NCBI GenBank assembly: GCA_002633005.1
Contig: NMRA01000513.1
Coordinates: forward strand, 131,702-195,701
Direction: 5' to 3'
From: Phoronis australis
Lineage: Eukaryota > Phoronida > Phoronidae
DNA length: 64,000 bases
The notes under the pieces are model-generated. The model was not told where the DNA came from and did not search any database. It was given only the letters and a program-made list of their open reading frames with translations. The position numbers and the translations under genes are program-made. Numbering within the stretch: position 1 is the stretch's first letter; every line of letters begins with the position of its first letter. Below are positions 56,201 through 64,000 of this stretch, one piece after another.

Positions 56201-59200
56201 GCTGGAACAGCCTTGACTGGATTCATATGGAACTTTTTCGTAATCAATGGTAGTATGCTATCATACATTGTTCTCCAATATGTTGTTAGTAATAATGCCT
56301 CGTTTTGTGTAGTAATGTTCTGTTGCCAAATGAAATACATTACATTCAAGTTAGGTCTGTCTGCCTGAAATATCCGGATTTATTTCCCATTCTTGCAAAA
56401 TGTCAATAACTTCCATACAAAGTATACGGAAGAACGGCTGGAGGTGATATTTCAAGCTCATGATATAACATTTTTCTTGGAATCGATCGTTAAATACGCC
56501 TAGATTTAATGGAAAGTTTTGCTCTAGAAAACATTCAAAAATGAAAACATCGTATTAGAGGCATTACATGATTATCTACCACCAATGTTTGCTGTTGTCA
56601 CTTTTCCGTGGTCAACCGTTGATGTTAACAGACCTGTTTACACTTTATAATATGAATTGACCATAAAGTTTGTGGAATTTCCTCCTTTAACAGTATTTTG
56701 ATAGGCTACCAAATTTTTGTTTACCACTGTTTCCTTATGATGGCCTTTGGTTCTAACCTGACCTATTCGATAAACTGCGACATGATCAACATCACTCGAG
56801 AAATCCGGTATGTTCCACCAGTTAATGGACCAATCAAAACGCAAACTTTTGGATTTAACCGTTATCGTAATTTATTGTTTGAGTGGGTTGACATGTTGTG
56901 TTTTGATCGTGAAGGAAGATGTGTTTTGAATTAAGTGATGAGTAACAGGAGTCAATGCTGGGCGCAAAGAAAGCTTGAATTGGACACTGTTACCACCACG
57001 AATGCCAGCAGATTTGGCCGTGTTTTGAGCGGTCGAAAGGCCTTTTCACATACAGTTAACTTCGGTCCCTATAATCAAATCAGTTAATCCCGAACTTAAG
57101 CGTGAGTGTTCACATCAACTTCAGAGCATAGTTCACCGAAGTTCTTGCAAGGTGGCGCTAATATGACCTTCACCTTTTGCAATTATGGACGGTGCGCTCT
57201 CAGCTGCGTATGTTACACAAACGTTCAGTAATGTTTTATTTTTTTAGGGAAGAATCCAGTAAACATGTCTATATAGTGAAACAGAAGGCTTATACTGCTA
57301 AAATAACAAAAATGGAACAACATATTAACCAGTTACTGCCCGCTGTTGGCAAAGGCAGTGACACCTGCCAATAACTCCAATGGCATCGAACTTATTAAGT
57401 GATGTCATTATACCGAGGCATCAGCGTTTCACTGTTAAATCCAACTCTTAACTTCTGAGTTAACTTGCGCGGTTAACGATGAAAGTACGGTGTTCCCACT
57501 CACCGAGGCTTCAGAGACAGTGAGAATGGTTTTAAAAACTAGGGAAATCCTTAATATGTAATATATTATGGTAGTAAGAAGTTAAAAGTATTTTTGTTAG
57601 ATGTGCGAAATTGACTGTTGGGTATTCAGAGTGATTACGCAATCACGCAAAAATATTGACAAAAATCAACAATTAATATGAAATGCTCACACGTTACTGT
57701 AGACATGTTGTAGGGGTAAGTAGGTGTGTGTTAATTGTAGAAATTTTAATTTCAGAAAATCGTGGCTGCGGTCAAGAAGTTTGGACAACTGTGGCAGCTG
57801 GTGGCCACGGAGGTGCCTGGACGCAGTGGTGACCAGTGTCGGGAGAGGTGGAGCGAAGCATTGAGCGACGACGTCCGCAAGGAACCATTCACCTATCAAG
57901 AGGACCGCATCATTTGGTTACTGCATAATACTCCAGATCCACGTAAGGCACTTAAAGCTTTTGTATCATCTATGGTTCGTGTAGATGTACCAGTACGACA
58001 ATGTAGTCTTCAAAATAAACTGGACTAACTTCGATAGAACTCTCTCAGACTCTTTCAAACCGTGACAAAGTTATTGTCAGAATTGTAATAGTTTGTTCTT
58101 TAAACTTCTGTCAGAAAAGCGTTTTTGCCAATATTTAGTCAGAGTTTAATGTGACGTCGTTGCGCTTTTGTTGTCACAAGTTGTTTATTTATGAATGGAC
58201 GTAACTGACAGTGAGGGCAACACCTGCTGAGATTTCGTCAATATTTACCCAGAACTGAAATACATTCATGCTGAAAAGAAATTATCGTGGCTTTGAGCAA
58301 CGAAACTTTATCAAATTTCGACATTGTCCAGTTTATTTTAAGAACTTTGTATACACAGCTATGTATTGTAGACACTGAATGTGATAGAGGGAAAGGTTAT
58401 GTTCACTTGATCCTTGATCTAGATAGAAGAATGAAGAATGAATTAACATGCACATTGTTAATCTACACAGGTTTATAAATCTTAACTTGGTGTTACCAGT
58501 GCTTCCATCTTTTGTCACTCAGCAGAACTACCTGTGGTCAACTGAAGAATGTTTTGCAATTTTCTAGTTAGCATGATTTTGTTTGTACAAACTCAGTTGT
58601 CTTCATCCAAGCATGTTGCAGCCATCAGTTCAATTTTTCTAAAATCTCAGCTTGATGTTGTTAACGATTACCAAATAGGATGTGGTTAATATTTGCCAAC
58701 TGCCATTTCTGACAACAACGGGGCTGGGAATTTTCCTCTTTTTATGAGGATTTTTCTCTATTTACTGTCGTTTGATTTCCCATTTCCTCTTCTTCCATCT
58801 TTTATCATTATGTTGACTTTATTCATCAGTTAAATTTTAAAACGCAAAAAATACTTCTTTCACTCAAGCCTATTTGTGGAGTGATGCATCAGCTGGAAGA
58901 AAAACATCCTCTTTTTTTGTCATTGGTAATTCTAAGCCCTGTAGCATTTAGTTTCTAATGTGAAGCTTTTATGTTGATTTGCAGCTAAATGGTCGACGAC
59001 TGCTAAGATGATAAAAAGGACAGACGCGCAAGTGATGCGAAGGTTTTTGCAAATGAAGAACTATGAAGAACTCAACACACACATCAACAGGGGCATGGTA
59101 GGGTCTGACTATGGCTTGATAGGGTGTAATAGGGACAAGCTAGGGTGCGGCATGGGCTTGATAGGGTGTGACGGGCAGGGCAGGGTCTGATGGGTGAGAT

Positions 59201-62200
59201 AAGGTCCGGCAGGGGCGTGATTGGCGCTGATTGGTACAAGGTAAGGTTGAGAATTGCAGGCTAGGATCTGACTGGAATCAGATGCTGTCTGAGTGGCAGA
59301 GTGCTGTCGGACATGGGTGAGATTCGGAATAGGAGGGGTAAGGTGAGGTCTCGCATGGGCAAGGTAAGAGTCTCCAGATCAAGTTTCGAGGGCAAGGTAA
59401 ATGTCTGACTGATGAAAGGTTAGCTCTGGTGAAGCCAAAGTAATTAGCATTATATGCTCTGACAGCAAGATAAAGTCTGGCATGGGCAAAATTGTGGAAT
59501 TTAATGTTCATTCTTATTCAGAAGACAGATGATCTATCATAATGATGTCAGACTGTTTCAAGGACTGCTGTGTCATCTGGTGGCCATGTGGTCAGTTTGC
59601 ACCTGCCTTTCTCCATTATTTTCACTCAATTCCTCAAAAGATCTCCATTAAATTATTTCCAATTGATGTGTGAGTTCTCATTCAAGGCTTTGCTATTCAA
59701 AAACCATAGGGGTAATGCAGTTATCTTCTCAGCCAGGACCATAAACCTTTTGTTGACCTATGTTTAGTTACAAAATCCAACTGGGACAGTTGTATGACTG
59801 AGCAGGGTTCATAAAGAACTGGTTTCACTGGCATTCACTATTTGCACAGTCACATAGGTGGCTCTGGAAAAATGGCTGTTGTGCATAGTTTTTAGGACAC
59901 AATGCTTTATTTTAGCATTTTAGCAACACAAACGTGAAAGCGCCCGTGTTCCAAGCGTGAGAAACCCGTTTGAACACACCACCTTGTTTTCAAATGGCAA
60001 ATTATTGCAAGTAGTGAATTGCATGTCAGTTTCAAAAGGCCTAGGAATTGTTTTTAAAATGTCTCGGAGTGTTTTATTACAAACTCAAGAGTTACATACG
60101 AATTTGAAATTATGAAAGCTTAGTAAACTGCAATCATGATAGCTTAGAAAACGTAACTTATCCTTTTTGAGAATCTAGAACCATGGCCATAATATTCAAT
60201 CCATACTCAGTTTGGTTTGCCATGATTATAAAATTTTCGTTTTAACTAAATTTTACCAAAAATACACAGTCAATGGCAGATTGGTATAAAGTAAAAAATC
60301 GTGTTCTACAGTCCGTCTGCTTTCAGAAAGTAGTTTTTTCCTCGAGTTAAATTCTGAATTTCGAATATAGTCAGCTAAATAGAATTACACAGGAGCAGAA
60401 GACACCTTTGTGCAATGCTCAATGGTCAGCCATTAAAGCAAGGATTTGCAGCCGGGTCTCCCAAATGGAAGTCCGTAGCTCAAACCACTGAGCCAGACTG
60501 TCTCCTTGACCGTAATCGCAATAGTCGTAAGTCTTTCGTTGATTCGTTGTTAGTGGTAGTGTATGTGTATTTTTGGCTGTTTCAGCGATGTTCAATTCAA
60601 GATCTGGAAAACAAACGAAAGCGCAGAAACAACTCTAAGGGCATTCTCTGTGACCTCTCTTTGATTGGCTCTGTAAGTATGTCGACACTTCATCTACTTA
60701 ATCTATGGAAGACCAATAGTCCTTAATTCAAGATGTTATTATCCTTTGGTTACCAAGGATTTGAGTAGTAGATCCATGGAGCTGTAAACGCCTTGATGAT
60801 CGCAGAATTTTTTTTATTTTTATGCTTACTTAAAGGAAGGAAAATTATCAGTGGAATGCAATACACCGAATCTAATGCATACAAAGATAAAGGCCAGATG
60901 TTCATATTAAACACTCTGGCGTTTTAACTTCAAAGCACTCTTGCAGTTTAACAGATAAGTAAACAACGTCATGTACTTTGTAAGATTATCTCTACCACGT
61001 TCAAGAGGAGCGGAAAACTCATGGTTTGTATGCTAATTGTGAAAATGACGATGATTGTAAATTGTTGCCTAAGCTTAAACGTGATGAATTGTAATCTGGC
61101 AGGTTGTTCTAGACCTTCAGTCGGATTTTGCCTTGCTCGTAGGAAGAATCCCATTGTGGTTTGGATATGACACGCATCGTTGTCCTTCTACGAGATGTAG
61201 TTCAATCAGGTATTGTTTCGGTTGCAGGAGGAAGAATCGCCTTATTCATCTGTGGAGGCGTTCCTCAACAGCACCATCGCTCATCTGGATCAGAGCAAGG
61301 TTGCCAAGAAACGAGAGGACGAAGTTATGATGAACCAGGACCTCAAGGCTGGTAAGGGGCTCATGTAGACTCAGTGTGTCCTCAGTGTGTTCTCAGTGTG
61401 TTCTCAGTGTGTTCTCAGTGTGTTCTCAGTGTGTGGTTTATATTGAGATGAGTGGGTCATGTGGAGCTAGAGTATTGTCAGGGTGTGCTTATATTGAGAT
61501 GAAAATCGAAAACAAAATTAATGTGTAATGTGTTGAAATCAGGCTGAAGACTTTGTTACTAGATTTTGGGAGATACGTGATGCACAAAATTTTCACAGTT
61601 ATTCAAGAATTATGTTTTCTGAAGTCGGTGTTGTTGCCCCATGCTGTACTCAATAGGTCAGCGGGAAGTTTCAAACTTCAAACTGCAGTAAAGCAATAGG
61701 ATGGTCCCGGATAATAATCTCGTTTATCCAGTCGGTAGGAAAATGTGCTGTTACATTCATTGGTTTCGTTTTCCAAATATCCGACTGATTCTAAGAATCA
61801 CGTCCGAAAATATTTCATCCACGGATACTTCTCAAGTTTATCCGACTTTTTGCCGCTGGTGTTGCAGCCCACAGAACAACAATAAAAGTTCGCCGGCATT
61901 GAAAGGTTGGATGCAGTTGAGAAAAACTTGAGAATAGCAAGGCACGAACAAATAACACAAAACACTCCAATGGCACGAAAATGAGGCTAGGAAACTGCTT
62001 TACGGTGTTGCATTATTGTGAGGGTAAATTCCGTGATATTCAAGTTTTGCTGTGTAATCCAATGGGAAACAAACTTAAGTGTTTCTAAAAATTTTAAATC
62101 GAAACAACAGTTTGCCCTGCCAGTGCTTCATGGGCTTGTTGAATTTCCTGTTCCCACAGTAGAACAATGAGATTGAGTTAAACTTGTCAAAATTCACCAA

Positions 62201-62789
62201 AAGGTGGCGCGACAAGACTCTGGAATTTGATTGGGAACTGGTTTCTATACATGCCACCTTAAGTCAGTTTTCAAAAATGCATTTTATGACTAAATGTCTA
62301 TAATTTCTTTCGACTAGAACGCATTTCAGTTCGTACAGGTAGGTTCTACTCAAAATCTCGACAGGTTGGGTTCGTAACACTTTATCGAAATCTCAACAAA
62401 TTGCCCTGCAAGTTGATTACGGCTATGCAATAAGCAGCTTGATGCAATAACGTCACATCAAACTCTTTAAGTTTGACAAAAATGCCATTTTATTGACACG
62501 TGTCAAATAATCACCTGCTCCATAAAAGTCTGTTTAGTTGACAATCACCTATTGTAGAAGAGAGGGTGTCGCTAATTGTTAACTGTGATTTAAAGCGAGC
62601 GCTTGACTTTCAGGCGTAATCATACCCCGCCCGCCATCCTACACGCACAAACGACATTACCGCAGTGTAAACGATCACCGAGAGCTGGTGAAAGACATCA
62701 TCCGCGCCAAGGCTGCTGAAATGCAACTGAGAATGCCAAACAAAAGTATTGCGTCGGTGTTCACGCCTGCAAATATCATAGAGAAGCTG
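41114..62789 (+). CDS. SNAPC4: snRNA-activating protein complex subunit 4 (SNAP190), 3' incomplete
   Basis: Gene-level entry; 16 exons join in phase to 1,944 nt (648 residues), open at the 3' edge. SNAPC4 is the largest subunit of SNAPc, the nuclear factor that binds the proximal sequence element of snRNA genes and recruits Pol II or Pol III. Residues about 1-75 are acidic. Residues 75-165 contain CLQLNRSYQAVI, AQNRERQ and PYFKD, matching human CLQLNMVYQEVI, AQNREQQ and PYFKD. Residues 190-255 are helical. Then come QLPDFDLFGQ (a half Myb repeat) and four Myb-type repeats (about 300-515) with EED helix starts and PGRSGDQCRERW. A basic linker and PRPPSYTHKRHYR follow. Human SNAPC4 is about 1,470 residues, so the long C-terminal part lies outside. 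Confidence 0.95.
41600..41770. repeat. Dispersed C/G-rich repeat with poly-C and a single N
   Basis: The segment from GGTGGATTTAAGGGGGGG to AATCCTGGATCCGCCCC resembles 6893-7050 in inverted orientation. The N at 41647 follows a run of about 17 Cs, where sequencing or assembly stalled. Confidence 0.65.
41990..42440 (+). mobile_element. tRNA-like SINE blocks, two partial copies
   Basis: GTGACTTCCGATCGTGAC ... ATAAAGCCTCTCTAAGCC recurs about 345 bp later. Each is followed by a tRNA-like body: box-A-like TTGGCGTAATGGTTTAGATG and, in the first copy, box-B-like TGTTCAAGCCTC. The second copy is shortened in both boxes. Confidence 0.6.
42435..42541. mobile_element. Hairpin MITE, 'GAGAACCAGTT' family, copy 4
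   Basis: Left TATAGTCGGAAATAACGTGT and TTTGAGAACCAGTTTGATG. Right AAAACTTGTTCTTAAATTAA and TGTATCCGACCATTA. It carries the CCATTATTCA loop also found in copy 2. The right arm is more diverged. Confidence 0.6.
42595..42650 (+). CDS. SNAPC4: SNAPC4 coding exon 2 (56 nt)
   Basis: Encodes (P)EYISDDSQSAHGSAQPDA. Acceptor TTATTTCCAG, donor GCG|GTAAGT, phase 1 to 0. The exon is small and acidic. Confidence 0.8.
43428..43583 (+). CDS. SNAPC4: SNAPC4 coding exon 3
   Basis: 52 codons including DDDTCLQLNRSYQAVIMQ and LVIAQNRERQ, the conserved N-terminal SNAPC4 block. Acceptor TTTACCCAG, donor CAG|GTATGC. Confidence 0.95.
43584..44826 (+). other. SNAPC4 intron 3
   Basis: AT-rich. Its last ~300 bp (44526-44800) is a degenerate tandem repeat of about 30 bp (TTTTTGGCCTTATCTCAGAT-like) leading up to the exon 4 acceptor. 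Confidence 0.55.
44526..44800. repeat. Degenerate ~30-bp tandem repeat before SNAPC4 exon 4
   Basis: About eight diverged units of the form TTTTTGGCCTTRTCTCAGAT plus spacer. Its pyrimidine-rich plus strand may act as an extended polypyrimidine region. Confidence 0.6.
44827..44937 (+). CDS. SNAPC4: SNAPC4 coding exon 4
   Basis: Encodes SELEEELQSKVDR and VTIYSVPYFKDVNQV, with PYFKD conserved in human. Donor GTG|GTAAGT. Degenerate repeats fill the ~300 bp before the acceptor. Confidence 0.93.
45679..45760 (+). CDS. SNAPC4: SNAPC4 coding exon 5
   Basis: Encodes SPPDNDDVKRKKEAGEVNTN and SKVLERA, ending GCGT|GTAAGT in phase 1. Corresponds to the PPANEDTREKA region of human. Confidence 0.88.
45761..47825 (+). 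other. SNAPC4 intron 5
   Basis: Contains a short inverted-repeat element (45799-45934) and a partial 84-bp-spaced direct duplication (about 47055-47190, GCTAGCTGGTCAACATC). An open frame at 46418-46741 (107 codons) shows no recognisable domain and is not in phase as an exon. Confidence 0.5.
45799..45934. mobile_element. MITE-like inverted repeat with CACTAGGTGG ends
   Basis: Left CATTTCACTAGGTGGCGCTA, right AAGCACCACCTAGTGAATG. The ends carry the same CTCF-like core as 13451-13583. Confidence 0.55.
47826..47907 (+). CDS. SNAPC4: SNAPC4 coding exon 6
   Basis: In the frame set by exon 5 it encodes (W)YGADKIALKKAV and REDSMKRKMQPLLSR, aligning with WEKALLRKSVVSDRLQRLLQ in human. Another frame is also open here but does not fit the phase. 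Donor GCAG|GTGAGA. Confidence 0.88.
47992..49292. repeat. 650-bp direct duplicate abutting a single-N join in SNAPC4 intron 6
   Basis: 47992-48641 and 48643-49292 match end to end with about seven substitutions (~1%). They are separated only by the N at 48642. This is the pattern of an unmerged contig overlap. Neither copy contains an exon, so the SNAPC4 reading frame is unaffected. Confidence 0.92.
49316..49420 (+). CDS. SNAPC4: SNAPC4 coding exon 7
   Basis: Encodes KEVLCERLKRVEDGPEKDEL and IKNTSREIEHT, a charged helix before the Myb region. Acceptor CATTTCAG, donor CCAA|GTAAGT, phase 2. Confidence 0.9.
49421..51212 (+). other. SNAPC4 intron 7
   Basis: No exon recognised. A CAGGGTTCACAAAGAACT segment near 49682 resembles one near 59800, a dispersed repeat. 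Two GCTAGGTGGTAGCC-like motifs lie near 49990 and (inverted) 50525. Confidence 0.5.
51213..51291 (+). CDS. SNAPC4: SNAPC4 coding exon 8
   Basis: Encodes (K)QLPDFDLFGQIEDSD and KVDWLKIAAID, matching human INQLPEEALLGN and HDWEKISNIN. It forms the first part of the half Myb repeat (Rh). Donor GAC|GTAAGT. Confidence 0.94.
51969..52272. mobile_element. MITE whose right end has expanded into a 25-bp array
   Basis: The left end is TTATTCACCCAGTCTCCATT followed by TTAAAAGTGAGCTTCTTTTT. The right side is six tandem ~25-bp units (TTTTAAAACCTAAAGAGAGG-CTCAC, 52098-52250) closing with AAAATAGCGACTGTGTGAAT. Each unit is a copy of the inner terminal repeat of the family seen at 26039-26230. Confidence 0.8.
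52296..52460 (+). CDS. SNAPC4: SNAPC4 coding exon 9
   Basis: Encodes INGRHSAINCELYWRHIL, then FWTKEEDGLLWRLVHGQ and WQWVSKRLK. This completes Rh and holds most of repeat Ra. Acceptor GTTTTCAG lies only ~23 bp after a MITE end. Donor AAG|GTGATT. Confidence 0.95.
52461..54267 (+). other. SNAPC4 intron 9
   Basis: Contains the duplicated segment and N join (52839-53690), including a GGGCGTCC-rich stretch (53028-53511). The remainder is AT-rich with no exon. Confidence 0.55.
52839..53690. repeat. ~190-bp duplicate with 12-bp minisatellite on both sides of a single-N join
   Basis: 52839-53026 and 53512-53690 share TCACGGTATTCCAATTATCT through a (AGTAGTTCCCAA)n tract. Copy 1 ends at the N (53027). 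The 484 bp between (53028-53511) carries repeated GGGCGTCC motifs and does not match the sequence upstream of copy 1. It may therefore be an insertion present in one haplotype. Confidence 0.75.
54268..54418 (+). CDS. SNAPC4: SNAPC4 coding exon 10
   Basis: Encodes TGRAAYVCLQRYQQIF, then EWTTEEDQLLLEVVN and INWAQ: the end of Ra and start of Rb. Donor CAGG|GTAAGT, immediately followed by a G-rich degenerate minisatellite. Confidence 0.95.
54419..54850. repeat. G-rich degenerate minisatellite starting at SNAPC4 exon 10 donor
   Basis: Diverged units like GGTGGAGGTGGGAGGGGCTG begin right after GTAAGT and continue for ~430 bp. The intronic sense strand is strongly G-rich. Confidence 0.75.
55204..55307 (+). 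CDS. SNAPC4: SNAPC4 coding exon 11
   Basis: Encodes (V)NYYLEGHDGNDCRRRYFKI, then RGRFSLEEDE: the end of Rb and start of Rc. Acceptor TTCTTTTAG, donor GAG|GTAGGG. Matches VYYMEGRDSMQLIYRW in human. Confidence 0.94.
55308..57755 (+). other. SNAPC4 intron 11
   Basis: Includes the long-TIR element 55396-56213. The rest (56214-57755) is AT-rich with no exon recognised. Confidence 0.5.
55396..56213. mobile_element. Non-autonomous element with ~36-bp terminal inverted repeats
   Basis: Left end AAGGGCTGTTCCAGTAAAAT then CCGTGTGGGAGGGGGG. The right end is its reverse complement with few changes (CCCCCCTCCCATACAG, ATTTTGCTGGAACAGCCTT). The interior is ~740 bp, AT-rich, with no transposase. Confidence 0.75.
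57756..57942 (+). CDS. SNAPC4: SNAPC4 coding exon 12
   Basis: Encodes KIVAAVKKFGQLWQLVATEV, PGRSGDQCRERW and FTYQEDRIIWLLHN: the rest of Rc and start of Rd. PGRS.(A/D)QCR(D/E)R is the strongest Myb signature here. Donor CCAC|GTAAGG. Confidence 0.96.
57943..58984 (+). other. SNAPC4 intron 12
   Basis: AT-rich, no feature recognised. Confidence 0.45.
58985..59097 (+). CDS. SNAPC4: SNAPC4 coding exon 13
   Basis: Encodes (P)KWSTTAKMIKRTDAQVMRRF and LQMKNYEEL: the second half of Rd, more divergent than the human HWAKIASELPHRSGSQC. Donor ATG|GTAGGG, followed at once by a degenerate minisatellite that repeats a similar sequence. Confidence 0.9.
59098..59400. repeat. Degenerate minisatellite starting at SNAPC4 exon 13 donor
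   Basis: Units such as GGGCTTGATAGGGTGTGA and GGGCAAGGTAAG begin at the donor GTAGGG. Several units contain donor-like GGTAAG or GGGTAAG. Confidence 0.7.
60391..60507 (-). mobile_element. tRNA-derived SINE (antisense), second copy
   Basis: Minus-strand GGAGACAGTCTGGCTCAGTG, GACTTCCATTTGGGAGACCC and GCATTGCACAAAGGTGTCT parallel the copy at 9364-9475. The box-B position is degraded. It lies 79 bp upstream of SNAPC4 exon 14. Confidence 0.65.
60586..60672 (+). CDS. SNAPC4: SNAPC4 coding exon 14
   Basis: Encodes RCSIQDLENKRKRRNNSKGI, a basic linker, then LCDLSLIGS. Phase 0 at both ends. Acceptor GTTTCAG, donor TCT|GTAAGT. Placed by phase, splice sites and basic composition after the Myb repeats. 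Confidence 0.75.
61228..61351 (+). CDS. SNAPC4: SNAPC4 coding exon 15
   Basis: Encodes EEESPYSSVEAFLNSTIAHL and DQSKVAKKREDEVMM. Acceptor GGTTGCAG, donor GCTG|GTAAGG, phase 1. An 11-bp minisatellite starts ~20 bp into the intron. Confidence 0.78.
61370..61434. repeat. 11-bp minisatellite near SNAPC4 exon 15 donor
   Basis: Six units of CTCAGTGTGTT start ~18 bp into the intron. Confidence 0.92.
62614..62789 (+). CDS. SNAPC4: SNAPC4 coding exon 16 (last one seen)
   Basis: Encodes VIIPRPPSYTHKRHYRSVND, then VKDIIRAKAAEMQLRM. Acceptor ACTTTCAG, donor CTG|GTGCGT, phase 0. The phase chain is intact through all 16 exons. Later exons lie outside the window. Confidence 0.78.
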
Positions 62790-64000
62790 GTGCGTACAGA
62801 ATGGTTTCAGTGTCTCGTTTCTTCAAAAGTCATATACCGCGTTCACACGCCGTCCAGTTAGAAGCTATTTTTGGGGTGACAAATCGTCCTCCTTACCTTG
62901 AGAAGGCCGTATTCCATTGACGGTGATCGCATGTGATTGGCCCCCGAAATTAACGTTTTCCACATTATGTTGTGTGCTTAATGTTAACATTTTTCACGTT
63001 GATGATGTATTTATTACTCGTGAGATAGTTCCTCCTTGTGTGCAGTCGTATTAAGAAGCTGTTGTGTCTTCTGAACCTTATTCATTGTAGTTGAAAGCCA
63101 ACTTGAAAATATTTTTGGCACTCTGTTATTGTTGTATGCTTTATAATGTTGCGACTTTTGCTCATCGACATCCAGTCCAAACTTGCACTTGACAATCCAT
63201 AGATTCGAACTGCAAACTGATGGAAAATAACTCAAGATTGCCAAGTGAAAAATCACGATTTCGTGCTCAAAACTTAACTTATTGATGCTGGGGTCATCAA
63301 ATCCAAACTCGAATTAGATGACCGTACACCTGAGTCATAGTGTACATAAGCGCAAAATAACAGACAGACAGAATGATAGCCTCTTATCTCGAGTTCGCTC
63401 AAAAGTAGAATTCTATGGGAAATGTCAAAAATAGGCTTGAGTACAAAAATTATACCCTGGGTCATGGTCAGGTCCCTTTTGCATGCTCATAAAAATTCCT
63501 CGTGTGAACACGGTATTTGATAATTACATTATACTCATGTACTGGTAATACTTCTCTCAGTAGACTGGACAACGCCAAAGTCTTGTGATGCCAATTTATC
63601 ACTAAATGTCAATTTTGTTGTTTTAATTGTGCATAAATAGTTTATAACACAATCTCACGTAAACTCCTCTGTCTACTCAAAGACCAGCATGCCGATCCCT
63701 ACCCTTATGTTGCTGGCATCCCTTAAAATGATTGTTTGTCAAAATCGTTACATTCCGGTATGCATATTTCAGTGCAGTAACCATCGAAAGTAATCAGACA
63801 ACACTTAATTCGCTTAACTCCAAGAAGTACCACGAAATCTTATTTCACTGCCTTCTTGTCAGGAGTGCTCCTGTAATCTCTGGAAGTTAAACGAAGATTT
63901 TGATTGCGTGGTATCATATTCATGCTTTTGTTAATGTTATCATTGCCGCACCACATAAGCAGTGTAAGGTGGAAGATACAGGGTGAGTCAGTGACACTGC
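62790..64000 (+). other. SNAPC4 intron 16 and window end
   Basis: No exon that I can support. A weak candidate at 63683-63757 is discussed under rejected items. Confidence 0.45.

Noticed and set aside
63683-63757. Possible SNAPC4 exon 17 (ACTCAAAG|ACC...CCG|GTATGC)
   Set aside because: The phase fits, but the acceptor has a poor pyrimidine tract and the peptide shows no similarity I can recognise.

Overview
The window is animal (metazoan) nuclear DNA. It is AT-rich. Its genes are split into many short exons with GT..AG introns of roughly 0.5 to 5 kb, and the introns are full of small inverted-repeat elements, tRNA-derived SINEs and minisatellites. The style (about 1-2% difference between apparent allelic copies, many MITE-like hairpins, minisatellites starting at splice donors) suggests a highly polymorphic marine invertebrate, perhaps an amphioxus, hemichordate or similar deuterostome. 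I cannot name the species from sequence alone.

Layout. 1-3001: two near-identical ~1.3 kb copies of non-coding sequence separated by ~360 bp that includes a single N, probably an unmerged contig overlap. 3002-8100: no gene recognised. 8363-12126 (+): a two-exon gene for a 170-residue coiled-coil protein with an Arg/Asn-rich tail, of no family I recognise. 12310-16451: intergenic, with a possible 3' end of the next gene. 16452-39041 (-): TSC1 (hamartin), 16 coding exons reconstructed with every splice phase consistent, giving 1,318 residues. 39042-41113: the ~2 kb interval between divergent genes. 41114-62789 and beyond (+): SNAPC4 (SNAP190), the Myb-repeat subunit of the snRNA-activating complex. 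Sixteen in-phase coding exons cover 648 residues, including all Myb-type repeats, and the 3' end lies outside the window.

How the genes relate. Hamartin scaffolds the TSC complex, which restrains mTORC1. SNAPC4 is the DNA-binding core of the factor that starts snRNA transcription by Pol II and Pol III. Here the two are adjacent and divergent, and both human orthologues lie on 9q34, so this may be a remnant of an ancestral linkage. Whether they share a promoter is not shown.

The most unusual non-coding structure is TSC1 intron 4 (29.2-34.5 kb). It is an expanded, partly inverted array of a pogo/Tigger-like terminal repeat joined to a 9-bp minisatellite. Other notable structures are minisatellites that start at splice donors in both genes, a 25-bp array made from the end of a MITE next to a SNAPC4 splice acceptor, a four-copy hairpin family, and five single-N joins, most flanked by duplicated sequence that probably reflects assembly of two haplotypes. 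I found no operon, CRISPR array, phage or bacterial system, and no intact transposase.
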